Below, piece after piece: positions 42,568 through 51,352 of a stretch of DNA of 64,000 nucleotides; within the stretch, counting starts at the first letter, position 1, and each line of letters begins with the position of its first letter. This stretch comes from CATQHD01 sp965243165. Its GTDB lineage: Bacteria > Actinomycetota > Acidimicrobiia > Spongiisociales > Spongiisociaceae. The stretch is taken from NCBI GenBank assembly GCA_965243165.1, contig OZ251535.1, forward strand, positions 2,728,001-2,792,000, written 5' to 3'. The position numbers and the translations under genes are program-made. Below the pieces are notes generated by a model, which worked only from the letters and a program-made list of their open reading frames with translations, made no database searches and was not told the origin of the DNA.

Positions 42568-44066
42568 CAGCCCTCCGCCCCCAGCCTGAGCGCCAGCCGG
42601 CGCCCCGCCGAATGGTCGGAAGCGGCCAGAAAGGTGAGGGCGTCCACGTCCCAGGCCAGCATGGCGTAGACCTCCCCCCCCACCCATTCGGTCATGGTGC
42701 CGGACACCGTGGACGGCCCCACCTCCATCCCCGAACCGATCAGGTTCCGTATCGCCGTGTTCATCTCGGAGGCGTCCGCGAAGGAGTCGGCCGCATAGCG
42801 CACCGCGAACAACACCTCCCCCGTCAGCGGCGCCCACAGTATCCGGTACCGGTCGCCTCCCCAGCCGTCGGCCGCCCGGGCCGCCTCCGCCGCCGCTCCG
42901 CGGGAGGACAGCAGGGCCTGCCAGCGGCGCTCTCCCCAGGTTCCCTCCTCCACCAGCAGGTACCCGTCCGCCTCCGCGGCCGGGGGTTCCACCTCCGCCG
43001 CCGGTTCCAGACTGCGGTACTTCTCGGTGTGCAGCACCTGCTCCGTGGTGGCCGGGGGCCGGCCGAGGGCTTGGTCGAGCGCCGCCGCCCCCCCCAGCCG
43101 GTACAGGTCGACCGCCAGCGCTGCCCCGGCCCGGGCGGGGAAGCGAGCCAGATGCACCAACACCTCCGGCGCCCCGTCCAGCTGCGGCCCGGACCGCGCC
43201 GCCGCCTGGGCGGCCGCCGCCTCCCGGCGTTCAGGCGGCAGGGAATCCAGGTAGAGCGACCGGACCAGCGCCGCCTCTCCCTCCAGCAGGGCCAGCCGGG
43301 CCGCCGCCCGGTCGGGGTCTTCCTCTTCCTCCGCCGCCGGCCGGGGATGGTGCTGGTGCGACAGCGCCTTCGCCAGCACCCCCGCCAACACCCAGCGCCG
43401 GTGCTCGTCCAAAGGTTCCCCGCCGACGGCCATGACGATCCGGCCTTCCCGGTAGTCGTAGTAGATGCCGGAGGGGTCGGAGGAGGGGTCGCCCGCGCCG
43501 ATCAGGGCCGCCTCGAGGCCGGGGGGTATCTCGGATTCCGCCTCCGCCGCCCCCAGCAGCTCGAGCAGCGCCCGCCAGTACCGCACCTTCTCCTGATGCG
43601 GCCCGGCGGCGGGGTCCGGTGAAAGCCCGGCCGTCTCTCCGGGAAGGGCGGCCTCTATCTCCGGCCGCCGCAGGAAGGCGCGGCCCCGCAGCGACTCGAC
43701 CGCCTCCATCAGCTCCTCGACCTGGATGGTCTGGACTGCGGACAGGGGCCAAGGGGGAGGCGGGGGAACAGAGGCGGGGGCAACGGTCGACGGGGCGGCG
43801 GGGGGCGCGGCCGCGGAGACCGATACTTCCGCAGAGTCGGAAACGGGCGCCGGGCTGGAAACAACCGGCGAATCGGCGCCCTCCGGTTCGTCCGCGGGCG
43901 CGGGCGGGGCGCCGGAGGCGGGAATGACAGAGGCCGCCGCGCCCGAAGGCGGCGGCGCATCTTGGCCGGAGGCGCACCCCCCGGCCACCGCGAACACCAA
44001 ACCCGCCGCCGCGGCCCGAAACCCCGCCCGGCGGACGAACGGACGACGGGGGAAGGGGCCGGTCAC
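42567..44066 (-). CDS. Lipoprotein related to a secreted metallopeptidase family but lacking the HExxH residues
   Basis: A 499-residue protein with a twin-Arg-rich n-region, hydrophobic core and lipobox (AVAGGCASG), then a long Ala/Pro/Ser linker (to about residue 120). The remaining domain follows a family I recall in which LVHELTHALQDQH is followed by an EGDA motif and PPxSTEQxLHPEKY. Here the first motif reads VLAGVLAKALSHQHH, so both His and the Glu of HExxH are gone, while ALLEGEAALV and PPATTEQVLHTEKY remain. Probably surface-anchored and non-catalytic. The GTG at 44066 is the chosen start. Confidence 0.65.
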   Translation of the reverse strand: MTGPFPRRPFVRRAGFRAAAAGLVFAVAGGCASGQDAPPPSGAAASVIPASGAPPAPADEPEGADSPVVSSPAPVSDSAEVSVSAAAPPAAPSTVAPASVPPPPPWPLSAVQTIQVEELMEAVESLRGRAFLRRPEIEAALPGETAGLSPDPAAGPHQEKVRYWRALLELLGAAEAESEIPPGLEAALIGAGDPSSDPSGIYYDYREGRIVMAVGGEPLDEHRRWVLAGVLAKALSHQHHPRPAAEEEEDPDRAAARLALLEGEAALVRSLYLDSLPPERREAAAAQAAARSGPQLDGAPEVLVHLARFPARAGAALAVDLYRLGGAAALDQALGRPPATTEQVLHTEKYRSLEPAAEVEPPAAEADGYLLVEEGTWGERRWQALLSSRGAAAEAARAADGWGGDRYRILWAPLTGEVLFAVRYAADSFADASEMNTAIRNLIGSGMEVGPSTVSGTMTEWVGGEVYAMLAWDVDALTFLAASDHSAGRRLALRLGAEG

Positions 44067-44097
44067 ACCGCTCCCGCCCCCGCCGGGCGGCGCCCCG

Positions 44098-45546
44098 CTA
44101 CCAGGCGAGGTACTTGAGCTCCAGGTATTCATCCATCCCGTAGCGGCCGCCCTCGCGCCCCACGCCCGACTGCTTGACCCCGCCGAAGGGCGCCGACGCA
44201 TCGGACACCAAACCCCGGTTCAGGCCCACCATGCCCGACTCGATCGCCCCCGCCACCCGGAACCCGCGGTCGGCGTCCCCGGTGTACACATACGAGATCA
44301 GGCCGTGCTCGGTGTCGTTGGCGGCCGCCACCGCCTCCTCCTCGGTCTCGAACGCCACCACCGGCGCCACCGGACCGAAGATCTCGTGCCGGAGGATGTC
44401 CGCGTCGGGCGGGACCTCCGACAGAACGGTGGGCTCGTAGAAAAAACCCCGCCCGGAGAGGCCCTTGCCTCCGGTGAGCACCCGGGCGTCCTCGTCGACC
44501 GCCCCCTCCACCAGGGTTTCGACCTTCTCCACGGCGGAGGCGTTGATCATCGACCCCACCTGGTTGGAACGGTCCAGGCCGGGGCCCATCCGCAGGGCCG
44601 CCATGGCCTCGGTCAGCCGGGAGGTGAACTCCTCCGCCGCCCCCGACTGCACGTAGAAGCGGTTGGCCGCTACGCAGGTCTCCCCGCCGCCCCGCATCTT
44701 GGCGACCATCGCCCCCTCGACCGCCGCTCCGAGGTCGGCGTCGTCGAACACCACGAAGGGGGCGTTGCCGCCCAGCTCCATGCTGGTGCGCATTATCCGG
44801 CTGCCCGCCTTGGCCATCAGGATCCGGCCCACCTCGGTCGACCCGGTGAAGGACAGCTTCCGCACCCGGGGGTCGTCGAGGATGTGATCCACCACGCCGG
44901 ACGATCCCCGGGCGTTCACCACGTTGGCCGCCCCGGGCGGAAGTCCGGCCTCGGCGAGGATGTCGGACACCGCCAAGGCCGACAGGGGGGTGTCGGTGGC
45001 GGGCTTCAGGATGGTGGTGCATCCGGCGGCCAGGGCCGGCCCCAGCTTGCGGGTGGCCATGGCGGCCGGGAAGTTCCAGGGGGTGACCATCAGCGAGACC
45101 CCCACCGGCTCCGGCAGCACCACGATCCGCTTGGCGCCGTCCGGAGCGGTCCGGATCTCGCCGGTGATCCGCACCGCCTCTTCGGCGAACCACCGGAAGA
45201 ACTCGGCCGCGTACCGGACCTCGCCCAGAGCGTCGGAATAGGCCTTTCCGTTCTCTCGCACCACCAGCTCGGCCAGCTGTTCCTCCCGCTCCAGCATGAT
45301 CTCGAACGCCCGGTGGAGCACCTCGCCCCGGGCCCGGGGCGCGGTCGCCGCCCATCCGGGCGCGGCGGCGGCGGCCGCGTCGACGGCTGCCTCGGCCTGG
45401 GCGCGCCCGGCGGTCGAAACAGAGGCGAGCACCTCCTCGGTGGCCGGATCGATCACGTCCACCTCGCCCTCGCCCTCCGTCCACTCACCGCCGATATGGA
45501 GCTGCGTCTTGTGCGCCGGCAAAAGTTCTTCCACCACTAGCGTCAT
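44098..45546 (-). CDS. NAD(P)-dependent succinate-semialdehyde dehydrogenase-type aldehyde dehydrogenase
   Basis: A 482-residue ALDH. Cofactor site TPWNFPAAMATRKLGPALAAG, general base Glu in SMELGGNAPFVVF, catalytic Cys in GGGETCVAANRFYV, and the HEIFGPVAPVV and FGGVKQSGVGREGGRYG end are present. The GGETCVAANRF form is typical of succinate-semialdehyde dehydrogenases. It could alternatively oxidise 2-oxoglutarate semialdehyde from the hydroxyproline genes 5 kb away; the distance makes this speculative. Confidence 0.88.
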   Translation of the reverse strand: MTLVVEELLPAHKTQLHIGGEWTEGEGEVDVIDPATEEVLASVSTAGRAQAEAAVDAAAAAAPGWAATAPRARGEVLHRAFEIMLEREEQLAELVVRENGKAYSDALGEVRYAAEFFRWFAEEAVRITGEIRTAPDGAKRIVVLPEPVGVSLMVTPWNFPAAMATRKLGPALAAGCTTILKPATDTPLSALAVSDILAEAGLPPGAANVVNARGSSGVVDHILDDPRVRKLSFTGSTEVGRILMAKAGSRIMRTSMELGGNAPFVVFDDADLGAAVEGAMVAKMRGGGETCVAANRFYVQSGAAEEFTSRLTEAMAALRMGPGLDRSNQVGSMINASAVEKVETLVEGAVDEDARVLTGGKGLSGRGFFYEPTVLSEVPPDADILRHEIFGPVAPVVAFETEEEAVAAANDTEHGLISYVYTGDADRGFRVAGAIESGMVGLNRGLVSDASAPFGGVKQSGVGREGGRYGMDEYLELKYLAW

Positions 45547-45701
45547 CGGTTCCTCCTTGGTCTCGGCGGGCCTTCGGCGGCGGCCCTCGGGCGTTCATAC
45601 GATACCCCTCGGGCGGGCGAACCGGCAATCTCCCCCGCAGGCCGGACAGTGGTCTCCGAGGGCGGCGGACAAGGCGGCGGCGCCCTCTTCAACGCCCGCA
45701 G

Positions 45702-46228
45702 GTTCTTGTCAGCAGCGGCCGCGGGGGCGCCCGGTTTGCCGCCCCCGAACGAGGCGGGCATGCCGAACGATTCGATTCGATTCAACCGGGCTGAACGGTT
45801 GGACGAGGCGGGCGCGGCGAGAAGCCGTCATGAACACCGCTTCCGAGTCCGGCCCCCCGATCTGGGCGCTCCCGGGTGAGGCCGGAGGATCGAAGCGGTC
45901 GAGTCCGCGAAAGATTTCCGAACACACCCCTATACGGAAGCCCCGAAATTTGGTATACCTATCGGGCTGAAGCACAAACACCGCCGCGAGCTTCCGGAGA
46001 GGGCGGCGGTCAGAAACGGAATCCCGTTCGATCCGGCCCCTGGGGCCGGAGGCGGCCCCATGCGCCCCGGCGGATTTTCGTTCAAGGAGGCGGCGGCGGG
46101 GGCAGGGCCCGGCGCAGCCGGCGGCGGGGGCCGATTTTCGCGGTCTTGGGGGCATTGGGTTGTAATCGAACTTCAAAGCCATAGTTCCACGGGGGGTCTT
46201 GTCAGGAGCGAACTCGGAGCCGCCCGTC
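45702..46228. mobile_element. Second long copy (B) of the dispersed repeat, missing its left module
   Basis: Matches copy A (about 270-842) through the CGGTTTGCCGCCC, GGAGGATCGAAGCGGTCGAGT, GGTATACCTAT and GGATTTTCGTTCAAGGAGGC blocks, with indels that change frame. It starts with a right-end-like GGTTCTTGTCAG rather than the left inverted end and finishes at GGAGCCGCCCGTCCAG, directly joined to the next short copy. No protein is conserved between the two long copies in any frame. Confidence 0.65.
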
Positions 46229-46417
46229 CAGATGAGTGGTTCCAAGGGATCGGGGGTTGTGCACATCCTTGTTCGAGCCGCATACGCAGGCTCTTCCCCG
46301 GCAAGCCCCGGGCCCCGCGAAGGCCGAGGCGCCCGGTTTGCCGCCCTCGTCCCCCAACGAGATGAGCATGATGGCCCGGGGGTTCTTGTCAGGGCAACCT
46401 TGGAGCTACCCATCTAG
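46228..46417. mobile_element. Short copy (B2) of the dispersed repeat with intact inverted ends
   Basis: A 190-bp element with left end CCAGATGAGTGGTTCCAAGG and right end CCTTGGAGCTACCCATCTAG, inverted over about 20 bp. The interior (GCCGCATACGCAGGCTCTTCC) matches the left module of copy A, then jumps to the right module, so it looks like an internal-deletion derivative. Its right end lies inside the 3' end of the phosphosugar mutase gene and provides that gene's stop codon. Confidence 0.8.
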
Positions 46418-48142
46418 GCCCATATACCGGATCAGTTCCGATGCGGTCTGCCTGGCCCACCGGAGCAGGCGCCGTTCGAGCGCCTGCAGGTCGGCGCCTT
46501 CCGGCGCCGGGGCGGAGGCGTCCACGTACACCTTGAGCTTCGGCTCGGTTCCGCTGGGCCGCGCCAGCACCCTGCTCCCCCCTTCCAGCTCGAGGACGAT
46601 CAGCGCCGTCTCCCCCAGCCAACGGGGCCTTCCCCCGGCGCCCGTCCGATAATCCGCCGCCGAGGTCACCGCCTTCCCCCCCAACCGGCGGGGGGGGCGC
46701 TCCCCCAGCCGGTCCACCGCCGCGGCGATGGCCGCCGCCCCGGCCGAACCCGGGCGGCGCACGCTCTTCTGGACCGAGGCCCAGAGGCCGAAGCGCCGGT
46801 ACAGCGCGGACAGCCGGTCCAACAGAGTCTCTCCCCGCCGGCGGCATTCAGCCGCCAGATCGGCCAGCACCAGAGCAGCCGAGACGCCGTCCTTGTCCCG
46901 GACCGCCCCCCCGGCCGAGTAACCCAGCGCCTCCTCGTATCCGAAGACGAACTCCGCCTCCCCGGACGCCTCGATCTCCAAAGCGGCGGCGGCGATCCAT
47001 TTGAATCCGGTCAGGGTCGCCTCATAACGCGCCCCGCAGGCCTCGGCGACGAGGGCCGTCATCGGGGAGCTGACGATCGTGCCGACCACGAGCGGGCGGG
47101 CGGCGCCCCGGTAATTCGACAGCAGGTAGTCGGCCAAGAGGGCGCCCACCTGGTTGCCGGTGAGGACGGTCCAGCCTCCGGGGCCGGGAACCGCCGCCGC
47201 CAGACGGTCGGCGTCGGGGTCGTTGGCCAGCACCAGATCGGCCTCGGTCGATTCGGCCAGCTCCAGGGCCAGGTCCATCGCCCCCGGCTCCTCGGGGTTG
47301 GGGAAGCGCACCGTGGGAAACCTCCCGTCGGGCTCGGCCTGTGCGGAGACCGGATGAAGATCCTCGTAGCCGGCCTCGGCCAAGACTGCTCTCACGTGCG
47401 GCCAGCCCACCCCATGCAGCGGGGTGTAGACGATGCGCAGCCCCGGGCCGCCCGCCCCCGGAGCGCGCAGGGCGGCAACGGAGCGGCGGTATCCCTCCAG
47501 CACTTCCACTCCGATGGGCCGGACCCCCCGAACGCGGCCTTCCAGGGCGCCCTCCGCCCGCGGGATGTCCGCCGCCCGGCCCGCCCGGTCGACGGCGGCG
47601 GCTATCGCCGCGTCCGCCGGGGGAATGATTTGGGCGCCGCAGCCGTCGTAGACCTTGAAGCCGTTGTCTTCGGGCGGGTTGTGGCTGGCGGTTACCGCCG
47701 CGCCGGCGCAGGCGCCCAGAGCCGCCGCGGCGTAGGCGACCAGAGGGGTGGGGACGGGGTCCTCCCAGTACCGCACTTCCAGCCCGGCCGCGGCCAGCAC
47801 CGCCGCCGCGTCGGCCATGAAAACGGGGCTGGACAGCCGGGCGTCCCGTCCCAGCACCACCGGACCGGACGGGGGGCCGCCTCGGCGGGCGGCCAGGAAA
47901 TCGGCCAGCCCCTTCGCCGCCCGGATGACCGTGGCCCGGTTCATCCGGTTGGAGCCCGCCTCCACCGCCCCCCGCAGCCCCGCGGTGCCGAAGCGGAGGG
48001 TCCCCGCCATCCGTTCGGCCAGCTCCTCTCGGTCGCCCGCCTCGATCAAAGCCTCCAGCTCCGCCCGGGTGGTCGGATCGGGGTCGGCGTCCGCCCAAGC
48101 CCGCGCCCTGGCCGCCGGGTCGGCCTCCGCAGCTTCTGTCAT
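46406..48142 (-). CDS. Phosphosugar mutase (phosphoglucomutase/phosphomannomutase family)
   Basis: A 578-residue alpha-D-phosphohexomutase. The start motif LRFGTAGLRGAVEAGSNRMNRATV, the phosphoserine loop TASHNPPEDNGFKVYD, the metal loop NDPDADRLAAAV and the C-terminal RPSGTEPKLKVYVDA phosphate site are all present. The length fits the larger Pgm-type mutases interconverting glucose-1-P/6-P or mannose analogues. The last residues (MGLDG) and TAG stop come from the inverted end of a repeat. Third gene of a minus-strand operon with two exported proteins. Confidence 0.92.
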   Translation of the reverse strand: MTEAAEADPAARARAWADADPDPTTRAELEALIEAGDREELAERMAGTLRFGTAGLRGAVEAGSNRMNRATVIRAAKGLADFLAARRGGPPSGPVVLGRDARLSSPVFMADAAAVLAAAGLEVRYWEDPVPTPLVAYAAAALGACAGAAVTASHNPPEDNGFKVYDGCGAQIIPPADAAIAAAVDRAGRAADIPRAEGALEGRVRGVRPIGVEVLEGYRRSVAALRAPGAGGPGLRIVYTPLHGVGWPHVRAVLAEAGYEDLHPVSAQAEPDGRFPTVRFPNPEEPGAMDLALELAESTEADLVLANDPDADRLAAAVPGPGGWTVLTGNQVGALLADYLLSNYRGAARPLVVGTIVSSPMTALVAEACGARYEATLTGFKWIAAAALEIEASGEAEFVFGYEEALGYSAGGAVRDKDGVSAALVLADLAAECRRRGETLLDRLSALYRRFGLWASVQKSVRRPGSAGAAAIAAAVDRLGERPPRRLGGKAVTSAADYRTGAGGRPRWLGETALIVLELEGGSRVLARPSGTEPKLKVYVDASAPAPEGADLQALERRLLRWARQTASELIRYMGLDG

Positions 48143-48160
48143 GGGCGCGACTCTATATGG

Positions 48161-49354
48161 TCAGCCCCCGCGGCTGCGGATGTCGTACACCCGGTAGGCG
48201 TGATCGTACCGCCAGGTCTGGTCGCGGAGCACCCGCCACACCGACTTGCCGTACTCCCGGCACTCGGCGCGCCAGGTGACGCTGAGGGTGATCGGATATC
48301 CGGCCGGATAGCCCGCCGCCGAGGACGAACGCAGGAAAACAGCCGTCCGGCCTTCGACCAGCGCCGAGGCCGGATTGATCAACTTCATCGCGGAGGATCG
48401 GCCGGACGCCGAGCGGTGGACGGCGGCCCGGCCGATCCATCTGCCGTCCTGCGTGCCCAGGCCGGTCAAAGACCAGGTCACACGGCTGACCCACACGCGC
48501 AGGTCTATGCGGTCGCCGTCGACTTGCACCGATGTGGAGGAGGCGGGGATCTGGTTGTATCTGATCCGGATCGGAATCCCCACGTACCCGTACTTGCTGG
48601 GCTGTATGCCCAGACCCGGAGCGGGAAGGTCGTCAACGGCGGCTCGGAAGGCCGCCGCGGCGCCCGCTTTCCGGCACGCCGGGAGGGGCGGCCGGGTGGT
48701 CGTGGTGGTGGGGCGGGTCGTAGCGGGGGGGCGGGTGGTGCGGGGCCGGTAGATGCGGGGCCGAGTGGTCGTAGTACGCGGGCGGGCGGTAGTGGTGCTC
48801 GGGCGGGCGGCGGCGGTCCCGAACCGGACAGTGCCGGGCGGGGCCGTGTTCGGAGGCGCCGTAACCGGAGGAGCGGTGGTACAGGGCGGATGCTCGTTCG
48901 GGCGGCCCGAGCAATGCCGGTGCGCCGTCCTCACCCAGGTGCCGCAGTTGCCCGGCCTGGTGTTGGCCGGTTTTCTCCTGTCGCCCAGGCACACCGCATA
49001 GGTGGGGCCGGTTCGGTCCTCGTGCCGCCCCAGGTAGGTGTACTTGACCGTCAGGCCGTTGCCGTGCGGTGAATGCCCTCCGCGGCGCCCGATGTTGCAG
49101 GTGTTGGTGCGGCCCGGTTGGGGGGGCCGGACGACGGGGCCGCACGCTTTCCAGACCGCACCCGCCCTGGCCCAGTTCATGCACCTCGGCAAACCGATCA
49201 CCGGAACGACGGCCTGTCTGGTGCACCTCCATTTCATCCAGTAGTTCCAGTGGCGCTCCCAGTCCCAGGTAACGGCGGTGCGGCCGGGTTTCCAAGAGGA
49301 GGAGGGGGGGTCGGCGGCGCCCGGTTCGATGGCCCACAGCACGGCCGCGAGCAT
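48161..49354 (-). CDS. Exported Thr/Pro/Arg-rich protein of unknown function
   Basis: A protein with a signal-peptide-like hydrophobic stretch (ASGLMLAAVLWAIEPGAA), a Trp/Cys-rich N-terminal domain (about 10 Cys), a Thr/Pro/Arg linker of TTTRPR-like repeats and a C-terminal beta-rich domain. The first in-frame ATG (49354) falls within the signal core; a better n-region (ARRRLGK) lies upstream but offers no ATG/GTG/TTG until inside the preceding gene, so the true start may be a rare codon near 49400 or an overlapping ATG at 49558. No family recognised. Confidence 0.6.
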   Translation of the reverse strand: MLAAVLWAIEPGAADPPSSSWKPGRTAVTWDWERHWNYWMKWRCTRQAVVPVIGLPRCMNWARAGAVWKACGPVVRPPQPGRTNTCNIGRRGGHSPHGNGLTVKYTYLGRHEDRTGPTYAVCLGDRRKPANTRPGNCGTWVRTAHRHCSGRPNEHPPCTTAPPVTAPPNTAPPGTVRFGTAAARPSTTTARPRTTTTRPRIYRPRTTRPPATTRPTTTTTRPPLPACRKAGAAAAFRAAVDDLPAPGLGIQPSKYGYVGIPIRIRYNQIPASSTSVQVDGDRIDLRVWVSRVTWSLTGLGTQDGRWIGRAAVHRSASGRSSAMKLINPASALVEGRTAVFLRSSSAAGYPAGYPITLSVTWRAECREYGKSVWRVLRDQTWRYDHAYRVYDIRSRGG

Positions 49355-49413
49355 CAGGCCGGAAGCCGCCGCCCATCCAACCGGGCCGGCCAGCTTCCCC
49401 AGCCGGCGGCGGG

Positions 49414-50343
49414 CTAGTAATAGCGGCCGGTGGATCCGGGGGCTTCGTCCTCGTTGACCTCCGGGTTCGGATCCTTCGGACAGCGGACGCTGCTGCCGAT
49501 GTGTTCCATGATGACCATCACCTTTACGCAAAAGGACCTCCTGTAGGAGAGCTTCCACTCCCCGTCTACCTGTACGAGCGTGTCGAGAACCGGTTCGCCG
49601 GCGCCGAGATCGGGGTGCACCAGGCGGTAGACCACCCCGATGACCGCCGCGTCATGGGCCGGACCCCCCTGCCACCGGACGTCGTCGAGCGAGACCTCGA
49701 ACCGCCCCCGCTCCTCCGGATGGAAGAGAGAGACGGCGCGCTCCCGGCCGTAACGGTCGAGGGCGTCGAAGACCTCGTCGAGCAGGACTCCGTTGCGGAC
49801 CGCCGACCGGCGCTGCCCGCCGGAGCCTGTCCACGCCCAGCGCAGCACCCTCTCGGCCTCGCCGAGCGTGCAAGGGTCCTCCACCGGGAGGCCGTCCGCC
49901 TGCCACAGCTCCTCGACCGGGGCGCACCGCACGGGGGCGCCTTCCCCCCTGGAGGGCGGAGCGGCAACCGGAGGGCTTTCTCCTCCGGGGGGCGGGGCCG
50001 CGGCCGGAGGATCTTCTCCTCTTGAGAGCTCGCCGGCCAGGGCGGGCGCATCGGCCGGGGCGGGCAGAGCCCCCTCCAAGGCATCGGACGCAGGGGCGGG
50101 GCCGGTGTCTGCTTCAGGCGGCGCGGCGGATGCGGCCGGAGCAGGAACCGAAGCAGTCGAAACACCGGGGGCGGCGGGCGCAGCCGGAGCAGCGTCTGGG
50201 GCCGCCGCAACAGGTCCGGGCGCGGCGGCGGGAGCGGGCCGGACAGGGGCGGAACGGTGGACCGGGATCCAGAGCACCGCCGCCGAGGCCGCCAGCCCGG
50301 CCAGTATCACCGCGAACAGAAAGCCCTCTACCGGGCGGGCCAT
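49414..50343 (-). CDS. Membrane-anchored protein with Ala/Pro linker and NTF2-like C-terminal domain
   Basis: A 309-residue protein: N-terminal membrane segment (FLFAVILAGLAASAAVLWI), an Ala/Pro-rich linker (about 30-135) with repeated PPxxGE(S/G)PPVAAPPSRGE units, and a C-terminal domain (VLRWAWTGSGGQ ... DTLVQVDGEWKLSYRRSFCVKV) whose pattern suggests an NTF2/SnoaL-type fold with a Cys pair. Fold call is tentative. First of three minus-strand genes leading to the phosphosugar mutase. Confidence 0.6.
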   Translation of the reverse strand: MARPVEGFLFAVILAGLAASAAVLWIPVHRSAPVRPAPAAAPGPVAAAPDAAPAAPAAPGVSTASVPAPAASAAPPEADTGPAPASDALEGALPAPADAPALAGELSRGEDPPAAAPPPGGESPPVAAPPSRGEGAPVRCAPVEELWQADGLPVEDPCTLGEAERVLRWAWTGSGGQRRSAVRNGVLLDEVFDALDRYGRERAVSLFHPEERGRFEVSLDDVRWQGGPAHDAAVIGVVYRLVHPDLGAGEPVLDTLVQVDGEWKLSYRRSFCVKVMVIMEHIGSSVRCPKDPNPEVNEDEAPGSTGRYY

Positions 50344-50431
50344 CTTCCGGCCGGAACGGATAGACGAATAGACACGGCGGATGAAAGTAGGCGGGCCGCC
50401 CGCCCCGCCTCAGCCAGAAAAAGGGGGGTTG

Positions 50432-51352
50432 CTAAAAAAAGTCCGGTCCGAACAGAAGGTCGCCTTCCGCCACCACCTCGGCGCGGCCCGTGATGAACGG
50501 TGCGATCTCTCGGCGCTTTCGGTCATGCCATGAATACCGGACGGTGAAGACGCTGCCGGTGATCGACTCCTGCACCCACTCCTCTCCGGGGGCCAGCTCG
50601 CCCTCGGCGGCCAGACAAGCCAGCTTGGCGCTGGTGCCCGTCCCGCAGGGCGAGCGGTCGTAGGTCCCGCTGGGGCACAGGACGAAGTTCCGGGAATGGG
50701 CCCCGGGGCGGGTGGGCGGCCCGTACAGCACGACATGGTCGATCCGGCGCCCGTCCCGATGGAGGCCGGAGCGGATCTCCTTGGTGAAGTACAGCAGGGT
50801 CTCGACCGGCAGGTTCAGGTCGATGAAAGGGCTTTTGACCAGGAAGAACAAGTTTCCGCCGTAGGCGATGTCCCCGATTGTCCGCCCGATGTCCGCCGCC
50901 TCGACTGACACCCCGGCCTCGAGACGGCGGCTCGCCACGTTGCCCACCGTTACCGCCCCGTCGGAAGCGAGGGAGGCCTCGATCCGCCCTTCCGGCGTGT
51001 CGATGCGGTGGACGCCGGGTTCGATGCGGCCCAGATGCCGCAGGGTCTCGACCAGGCCGATGGTCCCGTGCCCGCACATCCCGATCACCCCGGACCGGTC
51101 GAAGTAGATCACCCCGGTGAGGGAATCGGGGCTGTCGGGCGGGACCAGCAGAGCCGCCACCATGGCTTCGCTGCCGCGGGGTTCGTCCACCGCCGCCCTC
51201 AGCAAGCGTCCGTGACGGGCGGCCAGGTCGTCCCGGCGCTCCGCCGCCGAGTCCCCCGCCGGGGCCGGGAAGCCGCCGGTGATGACCCGGGTGGGTTCCC
51301 CCCCCGTATGGGAATCCACCACCGAGATCCGGGCGGCGCCCACCGTCGTCAC
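50432..51352 (-). CDS. Proline racemase family protein, probable 4-hydroxyproline 2-epimerase
   Basis: A 306-residue cofactor-independent racemase/epimerase. Both catalytic cysteines are present: GMCGHGTIG and SPCGTGTSAKLA. With two Cys the protein is expected to epimerise rather than dehydrate. The start is a GTG at 51352 overlapping the oxidase stop (GTGA), with VVDSHTGGEPTRVITGG as the usual N-terminus. Pairing with a D-amino-acid oxidase supports the route L-hydroxyproline to cis-4-hydroxy-D-proline to a pyrroline. Confidence 0.85.
   Translation of the reverse strand: MTTVGAARISVVDSHTGGEPTRVITGGFPAPAGDSAAERRDDLAARHGRLLRAAVDEPRGSEAMVAALLVPPDSPDSLTGVIYFDRSGVIGMCGHGTIGLVETLRHLGRIEPGVHRIDTPEGRIEASLASDGAVTVGNVASRRLEAGVSVEAADIGRTIGDIAYGGNLFFLVKSPFIDLNLPVETLLYFTKEIRSGLHRDGRRIDHVVLYGPPTRPGAHSRNFVLCPSGTYDRSPCGTGTSAKLACLAAEGELAPGEEWVQESITGSVFTVRYSWHDRKRREIAPFITGRAEVVAEGDLLFGPDFF

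Noticed and set aside
48720..48830. Tandem repeat array in the exported protein gene
   Set aside because: The periodicity reflects a Thr/Pro/Arg-rich linker in the protein rather than a precise DNA repeat.
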